Positions 10,005 to 21,700 of a stretch of 64,000 nt of DNA are shown here, piece by piece. Every line of letters starts with the position of its first letter. The stretch's first letter is position 1. The stretch covers positions 1 through 64,000 of the forward strand of contig WEDG01004291.1 in NCBI GenBank assembly GCA_017591395.1, read 5' to 3'. A model generated the notes under the pieces. That model was not told the origin of the DNA. It saw only the letters and a list, made by a program, of their open reading frames with translations, and searched no databases. This stretch comes from Schistocephalus solidus. Its lineage: Eukaryota > Platyhelminthes > Cestoda > Diphyllobothriidea > Diphyllobothriidae. Both the position numbers and the translations under genes were made by a program.

Positions 10005-10559
10005 TTGTTACATTTGCCTGCTCACTGTTTTGATTTCAGCAACCAAATAACCGAGAACCTGGAGAACCTGCATGCTCCAGATAATAACGGCACCGTGGAA
10101 ACACAATGGTGCCAAGTGCGAAATGTCCTCCAGTCCACCGCCCTCGAAGTCCTCGGACGCGCACGCCGTAAACACCAGGACTGGTTTGACGACACGGACG
10201 CCGACATCAGCAACTTACTCGCGGAGAAGAATGGACTACACAAAGCCTATATGGACATTCGGAATGACGTCACCAAATCAGCCTTCGTCAGATGCCGCCA
10301 CCTTGTATGGCAACGGCTGCGGAAGATGCATGACGCCTGGCTGATCAGAAAGGCTGAGGAAATCCAGGGGTATGTGGACCGCAAGGAAATGAAAACCGTT
10401 TTCAAAGCCATCAACGGCCCGTGTGTCAAAGGGACCGCACCACCGCTCAGCTCTGACGGCACAAAACTGCTGACAGAAATCACAAATTCTGTAGCGCTGG
10501 ACCTAACACTTCAGAAGTGTCCTGAATTGCTCATCAGGCATCTCCGATGCTGCCATTGA
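10005..10559 (+). pseudogene. EN-RT linker of RTE-like LINE
   Basis: Open for 184 codons: contains TALEVLGRARRKHQDWFDD, NLLAEKNGLHKAY and IRKAEEIQGYVDRKEMKTVF, the linker seen between endonuclease and RT in this LINE group. A frameshift near 10490 separates it from the RT frame. No enzymatic domain of its own is visible. Confidence 0.7.
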
Positions 10560-10572
10560 CCGGCTCCCTCAA

Positions 10573-12411
10573 GTGGATACGAACAATGACCTGGATCTGC
10601 CGCCTTCCATACAAGAAACTATCCGGGCCGTGCAGCAGATTTCCAGCGGTAAAGAACCGGGATCCGACGCAATCCCACCGGAAGTCTACAAGCACGGTGG
10701 GCCCCGGCTGATGGCAGAACTCACAGCACTCTTCCAGGAGATGTGGCGCCAAGGACAAGTTCCTCAGGATTTTAAAGACGCGACCATCGTCCATCTCTAC
10801 AAACGGAAGGGGAACCGGCAACTCTGTGATAATCACAGAGGCATCTCGATGCTCAACATCGCCGGGAAAATCGTCACCCATATCCTTCGCAATCGTCTGA
10901 ACGGTCACCGAGAGCAGGGCCTGCTCCCGGAAAGCCAATGTGGCTTCCGCCGACACCGCAGGACAACCGATATGATCTTTGCCGCCCGCCAGTTACAAGA
11001 GAGATGAATGGGGATGCGAACTCGCCTATACACTACCTTAGTGGAACTAACGAAAGCCTTTGACATGGTGAATCGCGACGGACTGTGTAAAGTCATTCAG
11101 AAATTTGGCTGTCCTGAGCGGTTCACGCACATGATGCGTCAGCTTCATGACGGGATGACGGCGCGCGTCACTGACAACGGGACGGTATCCGAAGCATTCA
11201 CATTGACCAAAGGAGTGAAGCAGGGCTGCGTTTTGGCTCCGACCCTGTTCAGTCTCATGTTCTCGGCTATGCTGATGGACGCCTACCGTGATGAACAGCC
11301 TGGGATCCGCATCGCCTATAGAACTGAAAGACACCTTCTCAACAGTCGGCGTATGCAGGCTTCAACGCATGTGTCTAGGACTACAGTCCATGACTTGCTC
11401 CTCGCGGACGACTGCACCCTTAACACCGTGACGGAGGAGGACATGCAAAGGAGTACGGACCTCTTCGCCGCAGGCTGCGCCAATTTTGGATTAACAATCA
11501 GTACAGCCAAAACGGTTGTCATGCACCAGCCGTCACCCAGCGCGGAATACAATGCTCCTCGAATCAATGTCAACGGTGCTCAACTCAAAAACGTGGAAAC
11601 CTTTGCTTACCTAGTAAGCACGATGTCTCGCAACACGAGAATCGATGACAAAGTTGCCCAACGAATCTCCAAAGCCAGTCGAGCCTACGGCCGGCTGCAG
11701 GCCTCCGTGTGGAATCGCCACGGTATTCATCTGAACACCAAACTGAAGATGTACAAGGCCGTCGTCTTGACATCACACCTTTACAGAGCGGAAAGCTGGA
11801 CCATCTACTCGAACCAAGCCACGAAGCTGAATCACGTTCATCTCAGCTGCCTCCATAGAATACTGAAGCTGATATGACAAGATAGGATCCCGGACACGGA
11901 AGTCCTGGAGTGGACCGGAATCCTCAGCATCCACGCCATGCTGAGGCAAGTGCAACTGCGATGGAGCAGCCACCTGGTAAGAATGGACAACAAGCGAGTA
12001 CCCAAACGACTTTTCTACGGAGATGTCGCTTTGGGTTCTCACCGGCAGGTCAAAAACGACGTTACAAGGACACTAAAGAAATCGCTGAAGCAACTGCAAA
12101 TCAACCCGGTGACCTGAGAGAACCTCGTCCAGGATAGACAGGCATGGAAAAGATTCGTGAAGACTGGTTCAGCAATCTATGAGGCCAACCGGATCGCCGC
12201 CGCCAAGGCCAAAAGAGCGGCACGAAAGTCCCCACCGCCCCGGACCAACACCGCCAATGCCCAGGCCCTGCCAACATGCCCGCGCTGTCAACGCATCTTC
12301 CACGCGCGAATCGGCCTGGTTGGATATCTTTGGACGTCAAATTCTGCCATCCCTCCTTCAGACTCCCCCACCCTCACTCCTGGCATCAATTCCATTACTC
12401 CCACTATCATA
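10573..12411 (+). pseudogene. Reverse transcriptase of RTE-like LINE
   Basis: One reading frame without frameshifts, interrupted by three TGA codons at 11005, 11875 and 12115. RT motifs in order: SSGKEPGSDAIPPEVYKHGG and DATIVHLYKRKGNR (fingers), [13 protein letters not shown] (motif A), [20 protein letters not shown] (motif B region), [10 protein letters not shown] (motif C, both Asp kept), then the thumb with [11 protein letters not shown] and [16 protein letters not shown]. Only the nonsense codons break the domain. The frame continues past 12250 into the first zinc finger (CPRCQRIFHARIGLVG). Confidence 0.85.
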
Positions 12412-13016
12412 TAGACCACATCCCAATACTCATTGCCTGTTACCCCACCACCGTCTTTGCCTTCACTACCACCACCATCAGCGATGGAGACTCTCTCCTA
12501 AACTGTCCTCAATGCGACCGCACAATCACCTCACGTATCGGCCTGGCCGGTCACTTGCGAATACATCGTACAGAGACTGGTAAACCAGTGCCTGGAGCAC
12601 CAAATCCCAGCAGAGATCACCGCCTCCACTGCCTCACTGTCCTCGCGCATTCACTCATCGCATGGGCCTATTCGGTCACATGCGCATCAATGACTGCGGA
12701 ATTCACCGCAATGACGACAACACCGATACACCATGCACACCCTCCGCTCTTGCCATTCTTACCGTCACTGCCACCCCAACTACCATGAAGGACATCCCCC
12801 CAGCCTCTACCGATTTCTCCTGCCCACAACTTCAACTCACGCATCGGCCTGGTCGGTCACCTGCGAATCCATCGCACGGAGGCTGGTGAACCTGTGCCTG
12901 GGGCTCCGACATACAGTCGCCACGCCCGCCTCCATGGCCCTCACTGCTCCCGCACATTTACACACCGCATGGGCCTATTAGGACACATGCGCCTCCATGA
13001 CAACCTCCGGTAAACC
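12255..13016 (+). pseudogene. C2H2 zinc-finger tail of RTE-like LINE
   Basis: Successive C2H2-type units, spread over more than one frame because of indels: CPRCQRIFHARIGLVG, then LNCPQCDRTITSRIGLAGHL with HRTETG, then HRMGLFGHMRI, then NFNSRIGLVGHLRIHRTEAG and HCSRTFTHRMGLLGHMRLHD, ending at TAA 13014-13016. C2H2 fingers usually bind nucleic acid; here they may help the element contact RNA or target DNA (inference). One Cys of the last finger is replaced by Gly. Confidence 0.75.
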
Positions 13017-13093
13017 ACCGGAGGCTAAGCCACATCAGCGCATACCATCTACACTAATACATAGACAACGCCCTCACAATCATCATAATGTAC

Positions 13094-13700
13094 CTGATAA
13101 AATCACGGTGTCTTAGAAACCGTGGCTTGGAAGGCTGCCAATCTGACGCTTCCACCAGACCACGCCGTCGGCCCAGAGTATGTGATATGTGTGTCGAGAT
13201 GCTGACCAGTGGACTGGGAGTCAGGCTGCGATGGCTCCTCCATATCCCTTGATTTAGTGAATCCTAGTGTATGCGTTATGTGGGTCAGGTCGTGCTGTGG
13301 CGCGCGAAGACGGGTACGCCGACCCGTCAGCCAATGCACCCACTCCCACATCAGACAACTGACTGGCTCTGATGGTGGTCTGATTTTGATGGTGAGGGAG
13401 AGTGAGGTCAAGAGCCCAGCGCATTTTCCTCACCATAAACAATCTGACGCGCTTAAAACTATCACGGTGCGCTAAACGCCGCGGCTTGGAAGGTTGCCAA
13501 CTGACGGGATAACTCGGACCGCGTGGTCAGCCCAATGTGTGTTTTGTGTGGATTGGCTGACTAGCGGACTGAGAGTCAGGCTGCAATAGCACCTTCTTAA
13601 TATGGCCTTTATGGCACTCCCACTCTGCGGGATCCGAGCCAGGTGTGGTGGTATACCCAGAGGCGGCTCCGGCCGCGCCAGCCACCTGCCCCCCCCCATC
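13094..13700 (+). repeat. RTE 3'-region repeat, about three units
   Basis: Units of about 190-210 bp, each starting with a short hairpin of type CACGGT...ACCGTGG followed by CTTGGAAGG(T/C)TGCCAA. Start points near 13107, 13290 (internal part) and 13465. The same block order follows the C2H2 tail at 22790, so it belongs to the element's 3' region rather than to the flank. Confidence 0.65.
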
Positions 13701-15276
13701 TCAATTCCATATTAGTGCAAGAATTATCTTATAGCATGCTACCTTCTCCACAGTATCATGTACATATTTTGTTAACGGTATTCATTTTCCCAGAAGTAGA
13801 ACAAAAATACAAAAAATAAAAGGAATAAATAAGCAAAATAAAATACAAAAGCAAAATACTATATATAATACTTTTAAGCTTAATTCTTTGCTTTCTTTTG
13901 AAAAAATGCGATTCCTTTTACATTCCTTCACGTGATTTTCATTGAATTAGCATCGAAATTTCCGGTTACAGAAGGGATTTATTTATTTATTATTAATGTT
14001 CTTTCATAGCACAATTTACAAAAAACTATTGACTTTACTCTGTGATAGGAAATTTCTTGCCCGTCCGACAACCACCGATTTCGCCGAAATCCTGTCTGTT
14101 TCTTTTGAACATAGAAGATTTAACACCTACCGTTCTTTAGTGAAAAAGATTTTTGAGCATCAAATCCACTCAGCCAAAATAACCAGGCCAAATGTATGCT
14201 AAAATACTCGCTCTAATTTCGATCACACATTGTATGAGTTAGGTCATCTACTGTATGTTGCAGTGATTGCTGACAGCAGAATACCAAAAAACTGAAATAC
14301 GAGGCACCTGATGGGTCCTGGTCACTTAGCTGATCCGAAAGCTGTTGTGAGTGACGGCCTCGCACCTGGCGCACCTTTCAGTGATCACGGCTATACAGTA
14401 AGAACCAAAATTGTGAGCAGTTGGATCACGTGATTCACCACGCACCGCTATTGGACGAAATAGCCCCCGCCCGCCCCCCCCAACATGACCGACTATTTTT
14501 CCGTGCCGCGTGACCTTGATCACAACTGACGACTTTCCGCTGTAATTCCAACTCTTTTATCTGTATACCCTCAGGCCACAAATCTGCAGAATATTCTCTA
14601 CCGTTTATGTACCAATTCTGGCTGACCGGCTTAAGCCGCTTTCTTGTGGAGGCGCCAGTTTAATAAAACTTCGTTGCCAATTTGCAGTCACAACATTTAT
14701 GGCGTCATCAAATTTTGCATGTTTCGCGAGCTTCCTATGGTTTAAAACACTACTTATCAATGTAGGAATGAGCTCAAACCGATCCAGATGCTTCCATGGG
14801 TGACAGGGACCAGGAGAAGAGGTAACCAAAGTCGAAGTCGGCAGAGAATAAATCACGATAGAAAACGCAGGGTGGTGTGACACTGATAAAGTTTGGTTCG
14901 ATTGCGTGCTCATGACCCACCTGATAGACTCCGTAAGTAGACCATCTGCACTTCGCGTGTGCGAACGTATGATTCCGGTGCCGGACGGCGGATAACTTTA
15001 AGATTAACTGAATTAAAACAGAAGGAGCATGGAACAATGCTGTATGTATCTGCTCCCATCTTCGGCATTACTCCAACTACCATTTGTGAAATCTATAGAC
15101 TATTCTAACCGACTGTTACAGTGAAACCAATTATTCGGACGTAGATTAGATGAAAAACGATCGGCTGACTTTTTTAAGGTAGTAAGGAACGAAAAATGGC
15201 AAAACATAAGCGAACTGAACTAACTAGGTTAAATAAGTCCACTAAATGTTTTTTTTTCTCGCCTTTCGGAGGTAGA
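13701..15276. other. 3' flank of HRD1, no gene recognised
   Basis: AT-rich 13720-14000, otherwise mixed. Open frames at 13996-14202 plus and 14605-14913 minus show no recognisable motif. Nothing further can be supported. Confidence 0.4.
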
Positions 15277-15282
15277 TTTATT
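15277..15282 (-). terminator. Candidate polyadenylation signal of HRD1
   Basis: AATAAA on the minus strand about 350 bp after the HRD1 stop codon, the first such hexamer noticed downstream. Transcript data are needed to confirm use. Confidence 0.3.
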
Positions 15283-15628
15283 CTATTCAATGGAAAAAAT
15301 GCCAACACATTAATGCACTTTAATTTTAATTAGACAATTCCGTCAGAGATCGGCTTCTCTGTTAGCCCACACCATCTTTATCAGCATGCCGGAGTTCAAA
15401 ACCAGTCAGGAGTTCGCAGTAAATGCATTTCTAACTGGGATCCGTCTGAGGCAGAAGAAATGATACACATTCTGGTTGATGACTTTATGAAGCCAAAAAA
15501 TCAAGGCAAGAGTAAAAAGCGAAAGAAGGCGGACAACCACAACAAAAACCGCGGGGGATGAAAAGTATGACATAATGTGCAGCTTGCAAGCACCGCAGGA
15601 TAGAAGAAAGGGGTTCCTGAAGGGAAGT

Positions 15629-15774
15629 CTAATCGGTTTTTGATCCATCGTCTAGTGGTGGTTTGTCTGATTCCTTAGCAGAATCCCTAAGTTCGGGAGA
15701 AACAGTGACCTCGTCTGCAGAAGAATGCTTTGGGCTCAACTTTTCTAGTCGATGTTTGCGCAAGACATCAAGAT
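15629..15774 (-). CDS. SYVN1: HRD1 exon 11, C-terminus
   Basis: Residues 584-630 and TAG. LDVLRKHRLEKLSP matches the LRRRRLQKLxSP end of human HRD1; a further acidic tail follows. Acceptor TTTTCCCCTAG. Confidence 0.82.
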
Positions 15775-18700
15775 CTAGGGGAAAATGGAAAGAAGGTACA
15801 GAACTTGCAAAATAAGAAACGGGTGTAAGAGCAATGCGGAGTGTGGGCGCGTGTGTGTCAGAAAATCATGGAGAATGGGCGCAACGTCTCGCTTCATCTC
15901 ATTCTTCTCAGCGAACTTCCAACCCCAAGGAGCAAACCCAACAGCGAGAAAACGACATTTAAATGTCCGCCTAGTGAATTTTGTGGGCCTACCCCCTGAA
16001 CGGGCCGCGTGGTAGATGCGCTGGTCCAACACGGAGGCCAGATCAGGGCCCGACAGGAGTTATTCGGGTTGAGGTCGCAGTAAAAATGCCGAACATAGGA
16101 AGGGGGTGCGGTGGTACGCGTGGACGCAGACTCACGTCACACCAGCCACTCTGTCATTTATGGCACTCCCACTCCGTTGGATCTGATTCAGGCGTGGAGG
16201 CACGGCCAGGAGCGTCTTCAGTCGCGCCAGCCACATGCGCCCTCTCCCGCCTCCGGTCTTTTTGACGCTGTCATGACACTGGGCTCAGATGGGAGAAGGG
16301 GAGAGTGCAATAGCTGCAGCGCAAGTCTATTATCACTTAAAACTAATCCACGCGAAAGTCGCCGTCCCTGCACCACCCTGCTGTGGAACATACACTGGGC
16401 ATCGTTGGACTACGACGGTCGAACTGTAATGCCAGAAAATTAATGCAGCATGCAGTGGCTGCCACCATGCGTCATAGAGTAACGGAACCGAATCAACTAT
16501 CTGTGGTCAAAGTGGACTGCGCAAAAAGCTACGCAAACAAAACTAAAGAAGACAAAGAAATGTGCGCGTGACTTACCGTCCCCAGCAAGGTCTGGGTTGG
16601 CCGACTGCGTCTTGGCGGCCACAGAAACCTCTTCTGCTGCAAGTTCCACCTTTTCAGAGCTAAAAGGAATGGTGGATAAGAGTGAAAAATAGGCAGTGCA
16701 AGTGTAGGACAGCTCTCTGCAAATCACTCAAGCAACCTGTAAGCTCTGTTTTCACTAGGCTATGTCGAAGCGCAATTGTGACCGGATTAACTACAGAAGG
16801 ATCAGTTATTAGCTTGTTTTGGCCTCGTGGCCAGTACTGATGGAATCGCCAATGCGTGGACAGTTGGCAGTGGTGTATAGCGTTTGCGGATTAAGGATAA
16901 TAGTAGACTGGTTTCTAGCGTATGTCAGATTAAACGCGAAATTTCACTTTAGGGTGCAAATAATTTGTCCCGTGCATGTAGTGGCTGCTCCGTACGGCTC
17001 TTAAATGGCATTCGACTCTTATCGGAGGCTCGCCGACGCAAAGCTTTGTCAAGCGGCCACGCTCCAGTAACTGCCTCGATCAACCGACTAAACCAGATGA
17101 GGGTACCTGTTGTTGTGTCTCCATAACCAGTGCTTTTACTCTCCTCATCCTTCTTATGCGGAGAGTGACACGCAATTCCGTAGGCGGTACAGGCACACTC
17201 GGGTCGCAGTCCATTAAAAAAGCTGTGACCCATCGTAGAGTTTCGTAGAAGTTTAGGATATCTACGCAGCAATCTTAAGGGCGAACACCGCTTACCATTC
17301 GCTGGGGAAGGAGCTAGAAAAGGTGCTCTAAAAACGCTGGGAAATAACAACATCCGCAAGCATGCAGTGGTTCATGAAAACAAAACTCACGGTCGAAACC
17401 ACACAACAAACAACAGTAACCCCAAAGGATGTTACAGTGACCGCTCACTCTAGTAGGCTGAAATGTTTTTTTCCTTTTAGAAAATCCACGGAGTAACTGG
17501 ACGCAAGAGAGAACGGCACAAGTCACTCGAGAACTGGAGCATCAGAAAGTGGACATCGCTGCCCTCAGCGAGATCCACTTTTCTAACTGAGTCAGCCGGA
17601 GGAAGGGCCGGCTGCACCCTCTGTCCAAAGGCAGAGCGACGCGACGCTAGCTTCCCCTTCGTCATCCAGAAGGACATCGCCTTGTCTGCCACAGGGCATC
17701 AATGAGCTTCTTACGAGCCTGCGCCCGACATTTTTGGAGAGCCAAATTTGCCATGTTCGTTAGCACCTACGTCCACCTATGCCAAATGACTAGTTCCAGC
17801 GAGGTGAGTAACAATTTCTACGAAGAACAACATGCCCTCCTGGCGCCAGCGCCACACGCTAATTGGCCATGGTGATTTAAATGCCTGCATCGGGACAGAA
17901 CACGTTGCCTGGGAAGGAGTGCTGGGTCCCAATAAACTCTGAGCCAGCAACGACAACGGCCTCCTTCTTCTGCGAACCTGGGGTAACACCCCTCCTTCCT
18001 GCCAGCACCTTCCACCATCCGACCACGAAGCTGGCATCTAATGTACTACGTTCTCGTTCGGAGACAGGATGGATAAGACGTGCTAGTGAAATAAAGCGAT
18101 CTGCGATGTCGACGGCTTGACAGAGCACCACCTTATCAGTTTCAAGATGAGGCTCCGACTGCAACCTCACAGGAGACCACAAGGTAAGCGAACACCAGGT
18201 AAGGTAAATATCGTTCTGTTTAATGTTTCTGCTCCGCGCTTCCATTTCAACAATTACCTGGTCCAGCACCTCAAAAGACTACAAACTTCGGACACCGTGG
18301 AGACAGTGGCGTTAACTCCGGGACGCCAGCCACTCCACCCCCTGGAGTCACCCACAGCGTCAAAATCAGGACTGGTTCTACAAGAGCGATACACGGAGCT
18401 ATAAACTTCTCGTCGAGAACAGGGTACACAAAGTTTACCTCCATCGCTTGAATGATGCGAACAGGGCGGCCATCCTCAGATATCGCCACTTGGTACAAGA
18501 ACGAATGCACGAGAAGCAAGGCGCCTAGATGGATCGGAAGGTCGAGCATACACGGACCACAATAAAACAAAACATTTTTCGACTTCATTATCGTAGTCTA
18601 CGGCCCACGCACCGGCTCAGGTCCAAAGTGTCAACAATTCTTCCAGAGAAATCACACATGCTAAAGCGCTGAGTCGGGCACTCCCGAAGCGTCCTAAATC

Positions 18701-21700
18701 AACCGCCCAGAGTTTCCGACGTCGAAGTCAACAAAATCTCCCAGGCGGAAACGCAAAACGACCTGGATCTCCCAGCTTCCCTCCCAGAAACAATTAGCGC
18801 CGTGCAACAGCTCTCCAGTGGGAAAGCACCATGTCCGACGCACTCCCAGCCGACCTCTATAAGCACGGCGGTCATTAGCTGAAGGACAAACTCAAATCGC
18901 TGTTACAGATGTGGTGGCAAGGAAATTCCATCAGGCCGCCAAAATCGTGCACATCCACAAGTCCAAGGGAAACCATCAGTTCCACGGCAATCACCGGGGC
19001 AGTTCTCCTCTCCATATTGCGGGAAGATCTTCGTCCGCATCCTCCGTCAATCACCTAAACACCTACTTGGAAAAAGGACTCCGCCCAGAAAGCCAATGGT
19101 GAATCCGACGGAGTCACAGCACCGTCTATATGATTTTTGCTGCAAGAAAGATTTCAGGAAATGCAGACAAGCCTCCAGACTATCTTCCCAATTCTGGCGA
19201 AGACCTATAGAGTGAATCGCGACGGATTCTGGAGGATCATGCTGAAATTCGGATGTACGGGCGCTTCACACACATGATATGCGAATAATTTTAAAGAATG
19301 CTGGCTCACGTCAAGGTCAATGGGACAGCCTCAGAAGCATTTATTGACCAATAGAATGAAGCAGGGTTACGTAACCAACCCCCAACCTCTTCATTCTAAT
19401 TTTCTGCATTATGAGGATGGAGCTTCACCATGAGGAGCCACCACAAATCAGCATCGCCTTCCGGCTCCACGGACAAATGTTCAACGCAAGGCGCATGCAA
19501 GCACACTCAAAACTATCCCCGAACAGCATCCACGACCTACTGTTCGCGGATATCTATGCACTGAATTCAACGACAGAAACGGCAATAAAAGGAGCATAGA
19601 ACTCATCGCCTCTGGCCACGTCAACTTCGGATTGACCATCAAAACTGAGATGATGGCCATGCATCAACCGGCGCCAGGTGGATTACACCACTGTCAATAG
19701 AGCTTAACCCGTTATTATGGACACGTTCGCATACCTAGGCAATCGAATCTAACGAAAGCCGGCCAGGCATTTGGTCAGCTACAGACCTCAGTCTGGAATC
19801 GTCAAGGGCTTCACCTGAACACCAAGCTCAACGTTAATGGGGCGGTGGTCCTGACGACACTACTCTATGTGGCGGAGAGATGGCCCGTCGATAACAGCAA
19901 AAGCTGGAAGTCGAACTACTTCCACCTCAGTTGCCTCAGCAGAATACTAAAACTGGCGTGGCAGGACAGGAACCCGGGCATGAAAGACCCGGAAACAAGC
20001 GGAATTAAACTGCGTTGGAGTGGCCACCTCGCGAGGATGGATGGCGAGCGCCTACCTAAGCGACTCTTCTAGGGCGATGCCTCTAAGAGTGCGCGCCAAC
20101 GAGGGCAACACGATGGTAGGACACTCTACGGATCTTTCCCCGAGATGCGCAAATCAATCCGGCCATCTGAAATTATCTAACGCAGGATCGACCAGTCTGG
20201 GAAAAAGCAGTGAAGACTGGAGTGGCAACATACAAGTCAAACGGATTACCGTTGCCAAACTTCAAAGAATGGCTGGCAAGTTTTGAGCGCCCCCGATTAA
20301 CAACGCCACCACCCTACACTTCCAATCGCGTTCGCCTTGTCACCGGGCATTCAAAGCGCGGATCAGAGTCGTTGGAAACCCTCGGACATTAGACAAGAAC
20401 GACACTAAAACTCCACCTCCCGCGTCCGCAACTCTGACCCTGCTGCAAAGTCCATGACGCTCACCACTTGGAGAACACTCTCGAGGCCCCAACAGCCATT
20501 ATCGCCCCAAGCGTCAAAAATGTTGACCTCTGACCTGTAAGGTTGCCAACTGGTGGAATAACACGATCCTCCTCGAAGAACGGAGAGTCGGGTTGCAATG
20601 ACTCCTTCTTAATATGACCCCTGTGGCACTTCCACGCAGTCAGGATCCGAGCTGCCCCTTTGTTGTTTGTGTGAAATCCTGGTCTATCGTGCGCGGACCA
20701 GGGGTGTGGCAAGCGTAGACGGGCAGTTTAGCCTTGTCAGACACTGCGCCCAATCCCGCCTCCAGTCTTCTTGGTTATGCCTTGGCAGTCGCCACAGGCG
20801 GGTGAGGGAAAAGAGAACACGGTGGATGCTGCACAAGTCCACTATAATTATCAACTAACTCGCGCGCAAGTCACCGTCTCTGTAACCACCATGCTGTGGG
20901 GCACACGATGGATATCGTTGGCAACGATGGTTAAATTGTCATTTAGAAAGTCTAATAACGGCAGCCGGTAGGCAAGAAGCAGGTAGCAAAAGTTTTTTTT
21001 GTGACTGACATATTAAGGAAGATTTCCAACGATGGACAGCGGCAACAGTTTACTAAGCAGATAAAAATGCCCGCAAAGACAAGAAAGGCTGGAATAACCA
21101 TTTCTGGCTCATTAGCGGCCATCAGCCAGTCATACCCAACCCCTGGTGGTGCACCACTCGGGCCTCCAGGCAGATCGGGCCCAAAATTATTCGGAGATCG
21201 AAGAAAATTTTTAAAACCAAAATCTTTGAGTATAGAATTTGAAGTAGAAGGGATTTTCTGCAAAACGAGTACAAGAGAGAACTTTTTGCGGATATTTTCT
21301 GTAAATTATATTTTAAGTTATACATGTGCGGAAAACCACTAGAAAACATGCATACTACTCAACTAGCCATTTCTATTGAATGAAGTGTTTTAGGTGATCA
21401 GAAAGAACTGCACTCAAGAGTTGACATCATGGCGTGCATGAAATATCTTGGCCTTGTGCTGCAAGATAAACAATGCCACAACGCCATTTCGATATTGAAT
21501 TCTAATCGAAAAAAAAAACATTTCAGAATTTCAGTTCGTTTTTCGTGAACTTGGTCAATAACTGTATACCTCGGGGGGTTGACTGAGAACTTGTAGATGT
21601 CCGACTACAGTGACTAGGAATAGCAGTTTTAAGGATGTTAACAGCGTGCATCCACGTTCAGTCCTTAACAGTTGTTCTGTAAAAGGCACACGAGCTGAAA

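Larger units (their letters stand above)
9120..13690 (+). mobile_element. RTE-like LINE with C-terminal C2H2 fingers, near full length but dead
   Basis: Order on the plus strand: 5' untranslated region (9120-9600, matched again at 16990-17360), N-terminal half of an APE-type endonuclease (9600-9870), internal deletion, linker (9980-10559), reverse transcriptase (10560-12110), C2H2-type zinc-finger tail (12250-13016), then a repeated 3' region (13017-13690). The element would copy its RNA by target-primed reverse transcription. The copy is inactivated by loss of the middle of the endonuclease, a frameshift before the RT and three in-frame TGA codons. Confidence 0.85.

Noticed and set aside
12276..12788. 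170-codon plus-strand frame as an independent zinc-finger gene
   Set aside because: It is the tail of the RTE-like LINE, read in one of several frames after indels, not a separate host gene.
14605..14913. Minus-strand 102-codon frame downstream of HRD1
   Set aside because: No domain recognised, no splice context, and composition typical of non-coding sequence.
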